A DNA stretch of 33,413 nt from Thiobacillus sp. (GCA_020057245.1 JAGVGD010000107.1:1-33413); one strand, 5' to 3'. Counted from the stretch's first letter, positions 5,638 through 14,485 are shown. The notes: generated from the letters alone by a model not told the origin. Translations and numbers: made by a program.

Positions 5638-7965
5638 TTAGCGAGTCAGCCCAGCATACAGCAGCGGGAGTTTCTCCGGCAGGCGCTGCACATGATCGAC
5701 GACCATGAAATTGTTTTGCCCGAAAATACGCGACACGTAATTGTCGGCACGCGGATCGAGGCTCATGCAATAGGTCATGACGCCGTCGCGCGCAACTTCT
5801 TCCACCGCCTTCTTGGTGTCCATGCGCAGGTATTGCGGATCGCGCACGTCGATATCGGCGGGCTCGCCGTCGGTGATCACGATGAGCAGCTTCTTCGCCG
5901 AGCGTTGCAGCTTGAGGTAATGCCCGGCGTGGCGCACGGCTGCGCCCATGCGGGTCGACAACTGCCCGGTCATGCCAGCCAGTTTGGCCTTGGGGGTTTC
6001 GTCCCAGTGCTGGTCGAAATCCTTGAAGCGGTAGTACTCGACGTCGTGGCGACCATCCGAACAGAAGCCGTGGATGGCGAACGGATCGCCGACCTTGTTG
6101 ATCGCGTCGGCCAGCAGCACGCAGGCCTGCTGGGTCAGTTCGCGCACCGAGTATTCCTGCCCCTGCACGGTTTCGTTGGTCGATTCGGACAGGTCGAGCA
6201 GCACCAGGATCGAGAAGTCGCGCGTCTTGCGCACGCTGCGCATCATGATGCGCGGGTCGGGCTGGTTGCCGAGGCGAATGTCGATGAAGCTGGCAATCGC
6301 CGCGTTGATGTCGATCTCGTCGCCGTCCTCCAGCTTGCGGATGCGCTGCACGCCCTGCGGCTGCATCGCATCAAGCAGGAATTTCATGCGATGGATTTCG
6401 CGCTTGTATTTGGCGGCGATGTCGTCGATCACCTGCAGGTCGCCGACCTTGGCGCGCTTCTCCAGCACGGTCGCCCAGGCCGGACGCTCCAGCTGGATCT
6501 GGTAATCCCATTCGGAATAGTGGAAAGGTTCCGACACCGGCTCCTTGCCTTCCATCTCGTTCCAGCTGATGCCCATGTCCTCATAGGGAAACAGCTCGGT
6601 CGACAGCACCCAGATCTCTTCGGCATCGTCGCCCGCGCCCTCGACCTCGACTTCGTTGGCCATTTCCATCACGTTCACGTTCTTGCGAACCTGCTTGGTG
6701 GATTCGTAGCCGGCGCCCACGGCCTTGTCGAAGTCGAACTCCTCGAATTCCCAGAAGTAGCGGTTGTCGTCACGGTAGATCGCGGACTGCAGATCGCTGC
6801 GCGGGTTGAATCCGAGCCGTTTCATGCTGAGGCTGTGCGCCAGCTGCACGCCGATCTCCCACGAAGTGTGATTGATGTCGAGCTTGTCCTGTGCAGCGGC
6901 AAACAGCATGCGGCCTTCCGCAATCCACGGATCGGGGTCGACATAGCTGTCGTCCAGCAGCGCGCGCGCCAGCCGGTTGAGGTAATCACCTGCTGTTTTA
7001 TTCAGCTCGGGCGTGGCGGTGTGCAGCTTGCTCCACAGTTGCTTTAATCCGGGGAAGCGGCGGATCGACAACGCTTCGACGCGCGCGTCCTCGATCACGC
7101 CGATCACCGCCATCTGCATCGGATTGAGCGACTCGGCCGAAATCGGCTGGCGGGTTTCGACCACGTGCGCGGCGCAGTGCGCGGCGGTGGCGCGATACAG
7201 CTCGAGGCCGGACATGCCTTCGTAATCGTCCATCGCATCGGGCAGATGCAGCAGGTAGTCCTCAATGTAAGGCCAGTAGCCTTCGCGCGTTTCAAAATCG
7301 CCCGAGGTGGGGCGCATGAAAAAATCGCGCGCCCACAGCGCCCGCAAATACATGTTGATGCGCCGCTGCACGTCCACCAGCAACGTGCCCTTGCGCTCCT
7401 TCTGCAGCATGGCGATCGACTCTTTCGATTCCAGGCTGAAGTAGCGGATCTGTTCCTCGTAGTTGGTGCGGTGCGCGTGCGCACCCCACAGCGCCCAGCG
7501 CCGCAGGCCGCCCAGGGTCAGCTGCTGGAACAGCGTTTCGAGCTTGTCCAGCATCGGCCGCACGCCGCGCGGCGCCTGCGCGATCAGGGTGTTGATGAAC
7601 TGCAGGTAATTGAGAAACAGCTGCGCGTCGCCCAGGCGATTGGCCGCGGTGGGCGCGGTCGCCAGCAGCAGCTCGATCACCGCGCCCGAAGTCTTCGAGG
7701 CCAGCATCAGCGATGCGGTGGCGAGATCGGCCACCACGTCTTCGCCGACTTCCTTGGCGACCCGCGGCGCATTCTCGATCCAGGTTTCCACCAGCGAATC
7801 GCCGCGCCCGAGGCCGCGGATGGCCGACACCCCCTTGAGGTAATTGTCCAGCCCGCGCGGCGAAAACACCTTGGTCGCCTCGTGCCAGGAGGCATCGAGC
7901 GCATCCCGGGTGTGCGGCGTCAGGTCTTCCAGCAGTTCAGCGTAATCTTCGAGTTTGATCGACAT
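5638..7965 (-). CDS. cbbO: CbbO, von Willebrand factor A protein of the form I RuBisCO activase
   Basis: A 775-residue CbbO protein. With the CbbQ hexamer it forms the CbbQO-type activase, which removes inhibitory sugar phosphates from RuBisCO; CbbO is the adaptor that contacts the enzyme. The N-terminal two thirds are helical and family-specific. The C-terminal von Willebrand A domain begins near residue 583 and carries the MIDAS motif D591-L-S-E-S, with the later ITDGEPADID stretch. It lies 92 bp downstream of cbbQ in the cbbLSQO order, separated by a heptamer repeat element. No clear Shine-Dalgarno precedes the ATG at 7965. Length and organisation match known CbbO. Confidence 0.95.
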   Translation of the reverse strand: MSIKLEDYAELLEDLTPHTRDALDASWHEATKVFSPRGLDNYLKGVSAIRGLGRGDSLVETWIENAPRVAKEVGEDVVADLATASLMLASKTSGAVIELLLATAPTAANRLGDAQLFLNYLQFINTLIAQAPRGVRPMLDKLETLFQQLTLGGLRRWALWGAHAHRTNYEEQIRYFSLESKESIAMLQKERKGTLLVDVQRRINMYLRALWARDFFMRPTSGDFETREGYWPYIEDYLLHLPDAMDDYEGMSGLELYRATAAHCAAHVVETRQPISAESLNPMQMAVIGVIEDARVEALSIRRFPGLKQLWSKLHTATPELNKTAGDYLNRLARALLDDSYVDPDPWIAEGRMLFAAAQDKLDINHTSWEIGVQLAHSLSMKRLGFNPRSDLQSAIYRDDNRYFWEFEEFDFDKAVGAGYESTKQVRKNVNVMEMANEVEVEGAGDDAEEIWVLSTELFPYEDMGISWNEMEGKEPVSEPFHYSEWDYQIQLERPAWATVLEKRAKVGDLQVIDDIAAKYKREIHRMKFLLDAMQPQGVQRIRKLEDGDEIDINAAIASFIDIRLGNQPDPRIMMRSVRKTRDFSILVLLDLSESTNETVQGQEYSVRELTQQACVLLADAINKVGDPFAIHGFCSDGRHDVEYYRFKDFDQHWDETPKAKLAGMTGQLSTRMGAAVRHAGHYLKLQRSAKKLLIVITDGEPADIDVRDPQYLRMDTKKAVEEVARDGVMTYCMSLDPRADNYVSRIFGQNNFMVVDHVQRLPEKLPLLYAGLTR

Positions 7966-7978
7966 GGCGTAATGACCC

Positions 7979-8055
7979 GTGAACGGAGAGCAGTAAGCAG
8001 CAAGCGGTCGGCGGCGGCGGTTTTCCCGCTTCCTGTTTACCGCTTACCGCTTCCT
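7979..8055. repeat. Inverted heptamer-repeat element in the cbbQ-cbbO junction
   Basis: Plus-strand 7-bp words run in phase: GTGAACG, GAGAGCA, GTAAGCA, GCAAGCG (7979-8006). A GC-rich centre GTCGGCGGCGGCGG follows, then TTTTCCC, GCTTCCT, GTTTACC, GCTTACC, GCTTCCT (8021-8055). The right words approximate the reverse complement of the left words, so the element folds into one long hairpin. It fills nearly all of the 92-bp space between cbbQ and cbbO. Confidence 0.7.
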
Positions 8056-8057
8056 AA

Positions 8058-8861
8058 TCAAAAGAACGTCGACACAGCCGCGTCCAGCGCATCGCGCATG
8101 TCGGGGTCGTCGGTGATCGGACGCACCAGCGCCACGCGACAAGCCGCCAGCGGGTTGACGCCTTTGGCGATCAGCGAGCCTGCGTAAATCAGCATGCGGG
8201 TCGACAGGCCTTCGTCGAGACCATGCCCTTTGAGGTTGCGCGAACGCTCGGCGATCGAAACCAGCTTGCCGGCGACTTCAGCCGTCACGCCGGATTCGTG
8301 GGTGACGATCTCGGTCTCGATCGCGTGATCGGGATAGGTGAAATCGAGGCCGCCGAAACGCTGCTTGGTCGACTGCTTCAGATCCTTCATCAGCGACTGA
8401 TAGCCGGGGTTGTATGAAATCACAATCTGGAAATCGGGGTGGGCGTGCACCAGCTCGCCCTTCTTTTCCAGCGGCAGCACGCGACGGTTGTCGGTCAGCG
8501 GGTGGATCACCACGGTGGTGTCCTGGCGCGCTTCGACGATTTCGTCGAGGTAGCAGATTGCGCCATGGCGCGCGGCGATGGCCAGGGGGCCATCCTGCCA
8601 TTCGGTGCCCTGCGCAGAGAGCAAAAAACGGCCAACCAGATCGGACGCAGTCATGTCTTCGTTACACGCCACGGTGATCAACGGCTTGCCCAGCTTGTGC
8701 GCCATGTATTCGACGAAGCGCGTCTTGCCGCAACCGGTCGGGCCTTTCAGCATCATCGGCATCCGTACCGAATAGGCGGCTTCAAACAACTCGACTTCGT
8801 CTGCGACGGGGCGGTAATAGGGCGCTTGAGTAACGCGGTACTGATCGATGATGCTGCTCAT
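8058..8861 (-). CDS. cbbQ: CbbQ, AAA+ (MoxR-type) RuBisCO activase ATPase, form I operon
   Basis: A 267-residue AAA+ ATPase of the MoxR branch, the motor of the CbbQO RuBisCO activase. The Walker A motif GPTGCGKT is at residues 40-47 and Walker B (AICYLDE) at about 101-107. The conserved [12 protein letters not shown] segment and the arginine-containing sensor region ([13 protein letters not shown]) are present. GAGG upstream of the ATG at 8861 gives a good ribosome site. It sits downstream of cbbS, but a strong terminator at 8935-8974 lies between, so Q and O are probably made at lower levels than RuBisCO itself. The second copy at 29358-30161 is strongly similar. Confidence 0.96.
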   Translation of the reverse strand: MSSIIDQYRVTQAPYYRPVADEVELFEAAYSVRMPMMLKGPTGCGKTRFVEYMAHKLGKPLITVACNEDMTASDLVGRFLLSAQGTEWQDGPLAIAARHGAICYLDEIVEARQDTTVVIHPLTDNRRVLPLEKKGELVHAHPDFQIVISYNPGYQSLMKDLKQSTKQRFGGLDFTYPDHAIETEIVTHESGVTAEVAGKLVSIAERSRNLKGHGLDEGLSTRMLIYAGSLIAKGVNPLAACRVALVRPITDDPDMRDALDAAVSTFF

Positions 8862-8934
8862 ATCTGGATTCCTCTTTTATTGACCCGCGAATACCGTACC
8901 GATCATATCGGGCCAGCATTCGCGGGCAAACAAG

Positions 8935-8974
8935 CCAAACAAAAAGCCCCCGCGCCCAGCGGGCGACGGGGGCT
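8935..8974 (-). terminator. Rho-independent terminator between cbbS and cbbQ
   Basis: On the minus strand AGCCCCCG pairs with CGGGGGCT, with an inner CGCCC/GGGCG stem, followed by TTTTTG and further T-rich sequence. It directly follows cbbS. Partial read-through would give high cbbLS and low cbbQO expression. Confidence 0.85.
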
Positions 8975-8995
8975 GATACGGTCACCCGTCGCGAC

Positions 8996-9352
8996 TTAAA
9001 CAGTCTTGCCGCGGAAAATCACCATCGACGCACCTTGCGACTGATTGAAGTTGTTGTAGCCAATCAGACGGACGTGGTTGTTGGGGTTGGCCTTGTGGCA
9101 GGCTTCGGCTTCGGCCAGCACGCGGTCGACGTCGGTTTCGCCGAACATCGGCAGCTTCCACATGTACCAGTACGAGTCCATCAGGTACTCGGGTTCGGTA
9201 TGCTCGATCGCCGGGTTCCAGCCTTTTTTCACCAGATACTCGACCTGCTTCTTGATGTTTGCCGCATCCATTGCGGGCAGGTAGGAGAAGGTCTCGAATT
9301 TGCGGCTGGCGGGATCGCTCACACGGCTTTTGTAATCCATTACTTCAGACAT
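8996..9352 (-). CDS. cbbS: RuBisCO small subunit, form IA
   Basis: A 118-residue small subunit of ribulose-1,5-bisphosphate carboxylase/oxygenase. Typical features are the ETFSYLP start of the fold, the [10 protein letters not shown] strand region, [11 protein letters not shown], and the C-terminal [11 protein letters not shown]-like stretch. It joins eight large subunits and eight small subunits in the cytoplasmic L8S8 enzyme. AAAGGAA is placed correctly before the ATG at 9352. It follows cbbL by 112 bp, with an inverted heptamer-repeat element in the gap, and is followed by a strong terminator. Confidence 0.97.
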   Translation of the reverse strand: MSEVMDYKSRVSDPASRKFETFSYLPAMDAANIKKQVEYLVKKGWNPAIEHTEPEYLMDSYWYMWKLPMFGETDVDRVLAEAEACHKANPNNHVRLIGYNNFNQSQGASMVIFRGKTV

Positions 9353-9370
9353 TTCATTTCCTTTCAGATT

Positions 9371-9465
9371 GATGAGGGGTCAGAGGTCGGGATACAGGAT
9401 TCAGGTGGGGTGCGGCTGCGCCGCGCTTTTTCCTGAAGCCTGATCCCTGAATCCTGAATCCTGAT
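9371..9465. repeat. Inverted heptamer-repeat element in the cbbL-cbbS junction
   Basis: Plus-strand 7-bp words run in phase: GATGAGG, GGTCAGA, GGTCGGG, ATACAGG, ATTCAGG (9371-9405). A centre with the hairpin GCGGC-TGC-GCCGC follows, then CCTGAAG, CCTGATC, CCTGAAT, CCTGAAT and CCTGAT (9432-9465). The right-hand words are the complement of ATTCAGG-type words on the left. The array reaches the cbbL stop codon. The architecture matches the element at 7979-8055 but the heptamer sequence differs. Confidence 0.75.
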
Positions 9466-10886
9466 TACTTGTGAGCGACGTCCAGCTTGTCGACGGTGTC
9501 GAACTCGAACTTGATCTCTTTCCACGTTTCCATGGCGATCTTCAGTTCGGGGCTGTGCGAGGCGGCGGCGGTCAGAATTTCCTTGCCTTCCTTCTCGAGC
9601 TCACGGCCCTGGTTGCGGGCTTCCACACAGGCTTCCAGCGCGACGCGGTTGGCGGCGGCGCCAGCTGCGTTGCCCCAGGGGTGGCCGAGCGTACCGCCAC
9701 CGAACTGCAGCACCGAGTCGTCACCAAAGATGTTCACCAGTGCGGGCATGTGCCACACGTGAATACCACCGGAAGCAACCGGGATCACGCCGGGCATCGA
9801 ACCCCAGTCCTGATCGAAGAACAGGCCGCGGCTGCGGTCTTCCTTGATGAACTCGTCACGCATGGTGTCGATCCAGCCCAGGGTCGCTTCGCGGTCGCCT
9901 TCCAGCTTGCCCACAACGGTACCGGAGTGCAGGTGGTCACCACCCGACAAACGCAGCACCTTGGTCAGTACACGGAAGTGAATACCGTGGTGGGGGTTAC
10001 GATCGAGCACGGCGTGCATAGCGCGGTGAATGTGCAGCAGCATGCCGTTGTCGCGACACCAGTTGGCCAGGCCCGTGTTAGCGGTCAGACCGCCGGTCAG
10101 GTAGTCGTGCATGATGATCGGTGCGCCGATTTCCTTGGCGAACTCGGCACGCTTGTACATCTCTTCCGGGGTCGGCGCGGTCACGTTCAGGTAGTGGCCC
10201 TTGCGCTCGCCGGTTTCGCGTTCAGCTTTCATCGTCGCTTCGTGCACGAAGGAGAAACGGTCGCGCCAACGCATGAACGGCTGGCTGTTGACGTTCTCGT
10301 CGTCCTTGGTGAAGTCGAGACCGCCACGCAGACATTCGTACACGGCACGGCCGTAGTTCTTGGCAGACAGACCCAATTTAGGCTTAATCGTGCAGCCCAG
10401 CAGCGGACGGCCATACTTGTTCATGCGGTCGCGTTCGACCTGGATGCCCGCGGGCGGGCCGCCACAGGTTTTGACGTAAGCGATCGGGAAGCGGATGTCT
10501 TCCAGACGCAGCGCGCGCAGCGCCTTGAAGCCGAACACGTTACCGACCAGCGAGGTCAGCACGTTAACAACCGAACCTTCTTCGAACAGGTCGATCGGGT
10601 AAGCCACGAATGCGTAGAAACAGGTGTCGTCGCCGGGCACGTCTTCGATACGGTAGGCACGGCCTTTGTAGTAGTCGAGGTCGGTCAGCAGGTCGGTCCA
10701 CACCGTGGTCCAGGTACCGGTCGACGACTCGGCGGCCACGGCAGCTGCCACTTCTTCACGATCCACGCCCGCCTGCGGGGTGATCTTGAAGCAAGCGAGA
10801 ATGTCGGTGTCCAGCGGGGTGTAATCCGGGGTCCAGTAGGTCTGACGGTACTCTTTCACGCCAGCGTTATAGGTTTTAACAGCCAT
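9465..10886 (-). CDS. cbbL: RuBisCO large subunit, form IA
   Basis: A 473-residue RuBisCO large subunit that fixes CO2 onto ribulose-1,5-bisphosphate in the Calvin cycle. The start at 10886 ([13 protein letters not shown]) follows AGGAGG and matches family length; the frame extends further upstream without support. K168 in TIKPKLGLS is the catalytic lysine and K194 in [10 protein letters not shown] is the carbamylated residue. The HIHRAMHAV active-site histidine region and [10 protein letters not shown] are present. Sequence features such as [14 protein letters not shown] and the association with cbbQO rather than carboxysome genes indicate form IA, subgroup q. It is divergent from cbbR at 11042. 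Confidence 0.98.
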   Translation of the reverse strand: MAVKTYNAGVKEYRQTYWTPDYTPLDTDILACFKITPQAGVDREEVAAAVAAESSTGTWTTVWTDLLTDLDYYKGRAYRIEDVPGDDTCFYAFVAYPIDLFEEGSVVNVLTSLVGNVFGFKALRALRLEDIRFPIAYVKTCGGPPAGIQVERDRMNKYGRPLLGCTIKPKLGLSAKNYGRAVYECLRGGLDFTKDDENVNSQPFMRWRDRFSFVHEATMKAERETGERKGHYLNVTAPTPEEMYKRAEFAKEIGAPIIMHDYLTGGLTANTGLANWCRDNGMLLHIHRAMHAVLDRNPHHGIHFRVLTKVLRLSGGDHLHSGTVVGKLEGDREATLGWIDTMRDEFIKEDRSRGLFFDQDWGSMPGVIPVASGGIHVWHMPALVNIFGDDSVLQFGGGTLGHPWGNAAGAAANRVALEACVEARNQGRELEKEGKEILTAAASHSPELKIAMETWKEIKFEFDTVDKLDVAHK

Positions 10887-10969
10887 GATTCCTCCTGATA
10901 AAGGTCGGGTTTCCGTGTAATGCCCCAGTGGCTCAACACGATGGGACGCATCTTGCCGCAGACAAACCA

Positions 10970-11025
10970 TCAATAACAGTCGATATTTTCTATTTATAAG
11001 ATATACTTTAGTCTATGCATTGATA
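10970..11025. promoter_or_regulatory. Divergent cbbL/cbbR control region
   Basis: An AT-rich block in otherwise GC-rich sequence lies between the divergent cbbL and cbbR starts. It contains TATTTATAAGATATACTTTA, with a TAA-N7-TTTA dyad of the kind bound by LysR-type CbbR. By analogy with other cbb operons CbbR should bind here. The exact promoter hexamers cannot be assigned. Confidence 0.6.
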
Positions 11026-11041
11026 GCACCCGAACCCCACC

Positions 11042-11965
11042 ATGCGCCACCACACCACCTTCCGCCAGCTCGAAATCTTCGCAGCCATCGCCCGCCTCGG
11101 CAGTTTCACCCGCGCCTCCGAAGAGCTCTATCTCACGCAACCGACGGTTTCGATGCAGATGAAAAAACTGTCGGAAGCGGTCGGCGCGCCGCTGATCGAA
11201 CAGGTCGGCAAGAAAATCCACCTCACCCCGGACGGCCAGGAACTGGCGGTCGCCACCCGCGAAATCTTCGGCATCCTCGACCGCTACACCATGTCGGTGG
11301 ACGAACGGCGCGGATTGAAGCAGGGCAAGCTCAGCCTGATGGCGATCACCACCGCGTCGTATTTTGCGCCGCGCCTGTTGGGTGAATTTTCCAAGCTCTA
11401 CCCCGGCATCGATGTCAGCCTGCGCGTCACCAACAAGGAGCAGGTGCTGGCCAGCATCGCCGACAACCTCGACGACCTGTATTTTCTCGGCCAGCCGCCG
11501 GAGGACATCGACGTCGTCGCCACCCCCATCATGGACAACCCCATCATTGTGGTGGCCGCGCCGGATCACCCGCTGGCGAACAAAAAGAAAATCCCGCTCG
11601 AACGCATCGCGCGGGAAACCTGGCTGATGCGCGAAAAAGGCTCCGGCACGCGCAACGCCATCGAGCGCATCTTCAGCGGCCACGGCCTCAACATCCATCC
11701 GCGCCTGGAACTGGGCAGCAACGAAGCGATCAAACAGGCCATCCTTGCCGGCCTCGGCATCTCCGCCCTCTCCCGCCACGCCCTCACCCTCAATGCGCCC
11801 GACCAGTTCGCCGTACTCGACGTTGTCGGCTTTCCCATCCTGCGCCACTGGTACGCCGTGTATCCGGCCGGGCGGCAGTTGTCGGTGGTGGCGCGGGCGT
11901 TTTTAGACTACCTGCTGGGGCGGGGGGAGGCTGCGCCAGCGGCGGCGGGCAAGGGGGAAAAATGA
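11042..11965 (+). CDS. cbbR: CbbR, LysR-type regulator of the form I cbb operon
   Basis: A 307-residue LysR-family regulator. The N-terminal winged helix-turn-helix covers residues 5-65 (TFRQLEIFAAIARLGSFTRA...LTQPTVSMQMKKL). The C-terminal effector domain resembles CbbR, with the SNEAIKQAILAGLGIS motif and the PILRHWYAVYP stretch. It is divergently transcribed from cbbL with 155 bp between the starts, the classic CbbR arrangement, and should activate cbbLS in response to Calvin-cycle metabolites. The C-terminus carries a short Ala/Gly-rich tail. The other CbbR in this window, at 31785, is clearly related but diverged. Confidence 0.95.
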   Translation: MRHHTTFRQLEIFAAIARLGSFTRASEELYLTQPTVSMQMKKLSEAVGAPLIEQVGKKIHLTPDGQELAVATREIFGILDRYTMSVDERRGLKQGKLSLMAITTASYFAPRLLGEFSKLYPGIDVSLRVTNKEQVLASIADNLDDLYFLGQPPEDIDVVATPIMDNPIIVVAAPDHPLANKKKIPLERIARETWLMREKGSGTRNAIERIFSGHGLNIHPRLELGSNEAIKQAILAGLGISALSRHALTLNAPDQFAVLDVVGFPILRHWYAVYPAGRQLSVVARAFLDYLLGRGEAAPAAAGKGEK

Positions 11966-12091
11966 ATTGGAGCGAATGCAACGCCCAATCGCTTCAAACA
12001 ATGCTGGCCCCTTAAATCCTTCTGGCCACGTGAAGCCTCTGTCCCCGGTTGTTCCGCGGGTCGATACCAATCCGATGCTGTTCCCGTAATG

Positions 12092-12128
12092 AAAAATACG
12101 GCCGAACCGGATGCCCGGTCGGCCGTAT
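12092..12128 (-). terminator. Terminator of the fccAB operon
   Basis: ATACGGCCGA (12096-12105) and TCGGCCGTAT (12119-12128) form a perfect 10-bp stem that continues with CCGG pairing across a bulge. On the minus strand it is followed by TTTTTC, as expected for intrinsic termination of the minus-strand fcc operon. Confidence 0.88.
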
Positions 12129-12144
12129 CAGTAGAGTCGCTACC

Positions 12145-12200
12145 CATGGGAGGAATGACCTCCCATGCTACCGCCCCATGGTCTGCCCTACTTGGGCAGA
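12145..12200 (-). promoter_or_regulatory. Two further hairpins in the fccB 3' region
   Basis: CATGGGAGG-AATGA-CCTCCCATG (12145-12167) is a perfect 9-bp stem. TCTGCCC-TACTT-GGGCAGA (12182-12200) is a perfect 7-bp stem. Neither has a T run. Both lie between the fccB stop and its terminator, so the transcript would end in three consecutive hairpins, which may protect the 3' end. Confidence 0.6.
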
Positions 12201-12210
12201 AACACGGGGA

Positions 12211-13518
12211 TCAGGTGTAGCTATCGGCGAACATGCTGTCTGCCCAGATGAACATGTCCTGGTAGCTGTCACCATCAATCATGTCTGCTGCCGCTTCGCC
12301 TACATCAACGCGGTGCATGCCTTTGCCTTTGACGTTGCCGCTGGCGTCGAAGATGTCACCGTAGATGAAATTGGTGGACAGCCAGGAAGACGTTTTGTTG
12401 GTAATGGGGCTGAAGCACGCGGAACTGGTGGCGATGTCCTCATCCGGCGCCTCGCCGGTAAAAGAGCGGACGATCGCATCGGCACAGATCTTGGCTTCCG
12501 AGTTGGCCATATGGCCGGACTTGGGCACCGCCTTGCCATCAGTGGCCGGGACAGCGCAGGAATCTCCGATGACATGGATGTTGGGGTAGCTGGCGATGCC
12601 ATAGGTCAGTGGATCAACCGCGACGAAGCCCGAGCTGTTGAGCGGCAGGGTCGCGGCGATCGCGCCGGCCCGCTGGTTGGGGATGTAGTTCAACACCTTG
12701 GCATTGTTGACTGTCTTGGCGCTGGTCACGATCGAACGCGTGCTGGAGTCTACCGATAGCACCGTCGCATTGGGAACGTACTCGATGACGCCGGCATGGG
12801 TCACGCTGAAAGCTTGGCCGAAGGCTTCCGGTTCGGCGGTAATGCTGGCATTGGCATCCAGCACGATGACCTTGGCGCCGGTACGCCCCTTGCGCTTCAG
12901 GTAATCGGCCACCACGCAGGCCCGCTCATAAGGCCCAGGCGGGCAGCGGTAAGGCGCTTTCGGCACCGTCATGACGAAGGTGTCGTTGCTGCGCATCGCC
13001 GCCAGCTGGTTCTTGAGCAGGGTGGTCTGTGAGCCAGCCTGCCAGGCATGTGGAGTCAGACTCGGGTTCCAGTTGCCTGCCGCCGGCACGAAATCAATAC
13101 CCGGCGATAGCACCAGATGGTCGTAGGGCAGCACCTTGTTGCCGCTGCTGGTGCTGACTGTCAGCGTGTTGCCCGGGGCATCAATGGCGACCGCGAGGCC
13201 TTGCATCACAGTCACGCCGTGGTTGGTCTTCAGCGAATCGAAGGCCAGGGTGATCCGGCTCATCGGCAGCGCGCCGGTGACGACCAGGTTGGAGAGAATG
13301 CAGGAAACGTGGTTGGGGTTGGCGTCGACCAGGGTGACCTGCACGTTGCCACCCCACATGCGCACATACTTGGCCAGGGTGGCGCCGCCGAAGCCGCCGC
13401 CGACCACGACCACGCGGGGGGCTGTTGTTGCCGCGCCGACTGCACGGGGGACTGCGGCCAGAGCTGTCATCGCGCTGGCCAGCTTGAGAAACTGTCTTCT
13501 GTTCAGAGTGTTCTTCAT
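12211..13518 (-). CDS. fccB: Flavocytochrome c sulfide dehydrogenase, flavoprotein subunit
   Basis: A 435-residue periplasmic FAD enzyme that oxidises sulfide and passes electrons to the cytochrome subunit. The N-terminus has a Tat signal (NRRQFLKLAS) cleaved near residue 30. The dinucleotide-binding motif GGGFGG is at residues 40-45. The redox cysteines expected for FccB are present: C192 in YRCPPGPYERA and C368 in SACFSP, which after signal removal are close to the known pair at about 161 and 337. A second FAD motif, IHVIGDSC, is near 314-321. GGGAGGAAAAC precedes the ATG at 13518. It follows the cytochrome gene by 15 bp. Confidence 0.93.
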   Translation of the reverse strand: MKNTLNRRQFLKLASAMTALAAVPRAVGAATTAPRVVVVGGGFGGATLAKYVRMWGGNVQVTLVDANPNHVSCILSNLVVTGALPMSRITLAFDSLKTNHGVTVMQGLAVAIDAPGNTLTVSTSSGNKVLPYDHLVLSPGIDFVPAAGNWNPSLTPHAWQAGSQTTLLKNQLAAMRSNDTFVMTVPKAPYRCPPGPYERACVVADYLKRKGRTGAKVIVLDANASITAEPEAFGQAFSVTHAGVIEYVPNATVLSVDSSTRSIVTSAKTVNNAKVLNYIPNQRAGAIAATLPLNSSGFVAVDPLTYGIASYPNIHVIGDSCAVPATDGKAVPKSGHMANSEAKICADAIVRSFTGEAPDEDIATSSACFSPITNKTSSWLSTNFIYGDIFDASGNVKGKGMHRVDVGEAAADMIDGDSYQDMFIWADSMFADSYT

Positions 13519-13533
13519 GTTTTCCTCCCGGAA

Positions 13534-13839
13534 TTAATCTCCGCCGTTGCCGGGCAGGGTGGATAGATAGTCGGCAATCAGCCGCAACTGTTCATCGGTA
13601 TAGCCGCGGGCCTGACGATCCATGATGCCTTCGATGGGGCGGTACTTCATCTCGATCAAGTCGTCGAAGCTATCCTTGCCAGCGATTTCTTCGAAGCCAG
13701 GCCCGGCCCCGTTGGTGCCGTGGCACTGGGCGCACTGGGATGCCAGCAGGCGGCCCGGCTCGGCGGCATTGGTCGGCACAGCGGCGACCAGAAGCGCGGT
13801 GCCCGCCAGCACGGCGCGTGTAAGAATGGAAACATCCAT
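13534..13839 (-). CDS. fccA: Monoheme cytochrome c subunit of sulfide dehydrogenase
   Basis: A 101-residue periplasmic cytochrome c. Residues 1-26 are a Sec signal ending NAA. The single heme site is C36-A-Q-C39-H40, and M64 (IEMKYRP) or M75 (GIMDRQ) could be the axial ligand. The small one-heme form resembles the cytochrome subunit of green sulfur bacteria rather than the diheme subunit of Allochromatium. It is immediately upstream of fccB on the same strand, so the two should form the FccAB complex. AAGGAATAATCAC precedes the ATG. Confidence 0.9.
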   Translation of the reverse strand: MDVSILTRAVLAGTALLVAAVPTNAAEPGRLLASQCAQCHGTNGAGPGFEEIAGKDSFDDLIEMKYRPIEGIMDRQARGYTDEQLRLIADYLSTLPGNGGD

Positions 13840-14275
13840 GTGATTATTCCTTGAGAATTAACGACGACTGAGGGAACCTGCCATGCATGCCATTGAGGCA
13901 TTGCTCTTAACGGCAGGTGAGTAAAAACCCTTATAGCTTAGTGGATAATTATTACCGCCTTTATCGCGCTGCAAAGGCGGCACGTAGGGAGATTTCTATC
14001 TGCTGGTGGTTCACTGCCTTGCGAGTTCGTATGGCTTGACCATGGGGGGGCTGGCATGTGTTAGGCGAGGATGTCTCGCCTCACGTGGCACGGCCGATCC
14101 TACTCCGCACCCCCTGGCCCCACTGAGTAGTTATCCGCCGGTAAACTCAAGCGGATACCTTCAAACCAATACCTTGTCATGACGTTTTTACCTTGAATCG
14201 TCATTAGACTCACCGTTCAACGCTTAACAAATTTCGTTATCAGGTCGTTCGGTGCAAAGCACAATTTCCGTCGGC
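13840..14275. other. Upstream region of fccAB, no gene seen
   Basis: No convincing coding frame. Two perfect hairpins are visible: CCGCCTTT/AAAGGCGG at 13955-13980 and AGGCGAG-GATGT-CTCGCCT at 14063-14081, the latter extended by GTG/CAC pairing across a bulge. Neither is a clear terminator. The fccAB promoter should lie in this stretch but cannot be assigned. Confidence 0.4.
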
Positions 14276-14485
14276 TCAGGTTCGTACGGCTGGTTGAATA
14301 GCGTGGCTTGCCAAATTACCAGGATCGCTACCAACCCTCCTTTCATTTCTCTTGAAATCCTGGCAATGGTGCGATGCGTTAACGACATACCGCATTTTGT
14401 GACCCGTCAGTTCGCAGCGATCTACCAAGGCGTGAACACACGATGCGCATCCATACGGTGATAGGGTGATTCGTTTCCTGCTCAT
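14276..14485 (-). CDS. Small cysteine-rich protein (CxxC-x8-C type)
   Basis: A 69-residue protein starting MSRKRITLSPYGCASCVHAL. Cysteines occur as C13-x2-C16-x8-C25 followed by LTGHK and then HC40QDF (about residues 39-42). This C-x2-C...C-x-LTG...C-x2-F layout resembles small metal-binding (zinc or Fe-S) proteins of the CxxCxxF...C...CxxF kind. The start is set by a strong AGGAG 5 nt before the ATG at 14485; the longer upstream frame is discounted. The rest of the protein is basic. It is isolated, upstream of a repeat region, and has no recognised family name. Confidence 0.6.
   Translation of the reverse strand: MSRKRITLSPYGCASCVHALVDRCELTGHKMRYVVNASHHCQDFKRNERRVGSDPGNLASHAIQPAVRT

Noticed and set aside
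9471-10898. Plus-strand open frame of about 475 codons opposite cbbL
   Set aside because: Shadow of cbbL; no ribosome site and composition is antisense-like.
12049-12759. Plus-strand frame of 236 codons opposite the fccB 3' half
   Set aside because: It runs through the fccB terminator and hairpins and is antisense to a clear flavoprotein gene.
13955-13980. Hairpin CCGCCTTT/AAAGGCGG considered as a tRNA arm or terminator
   Set aside because: No cloverleaf, T-loop or CCA-like pattern is present and no T run follows on either strand.
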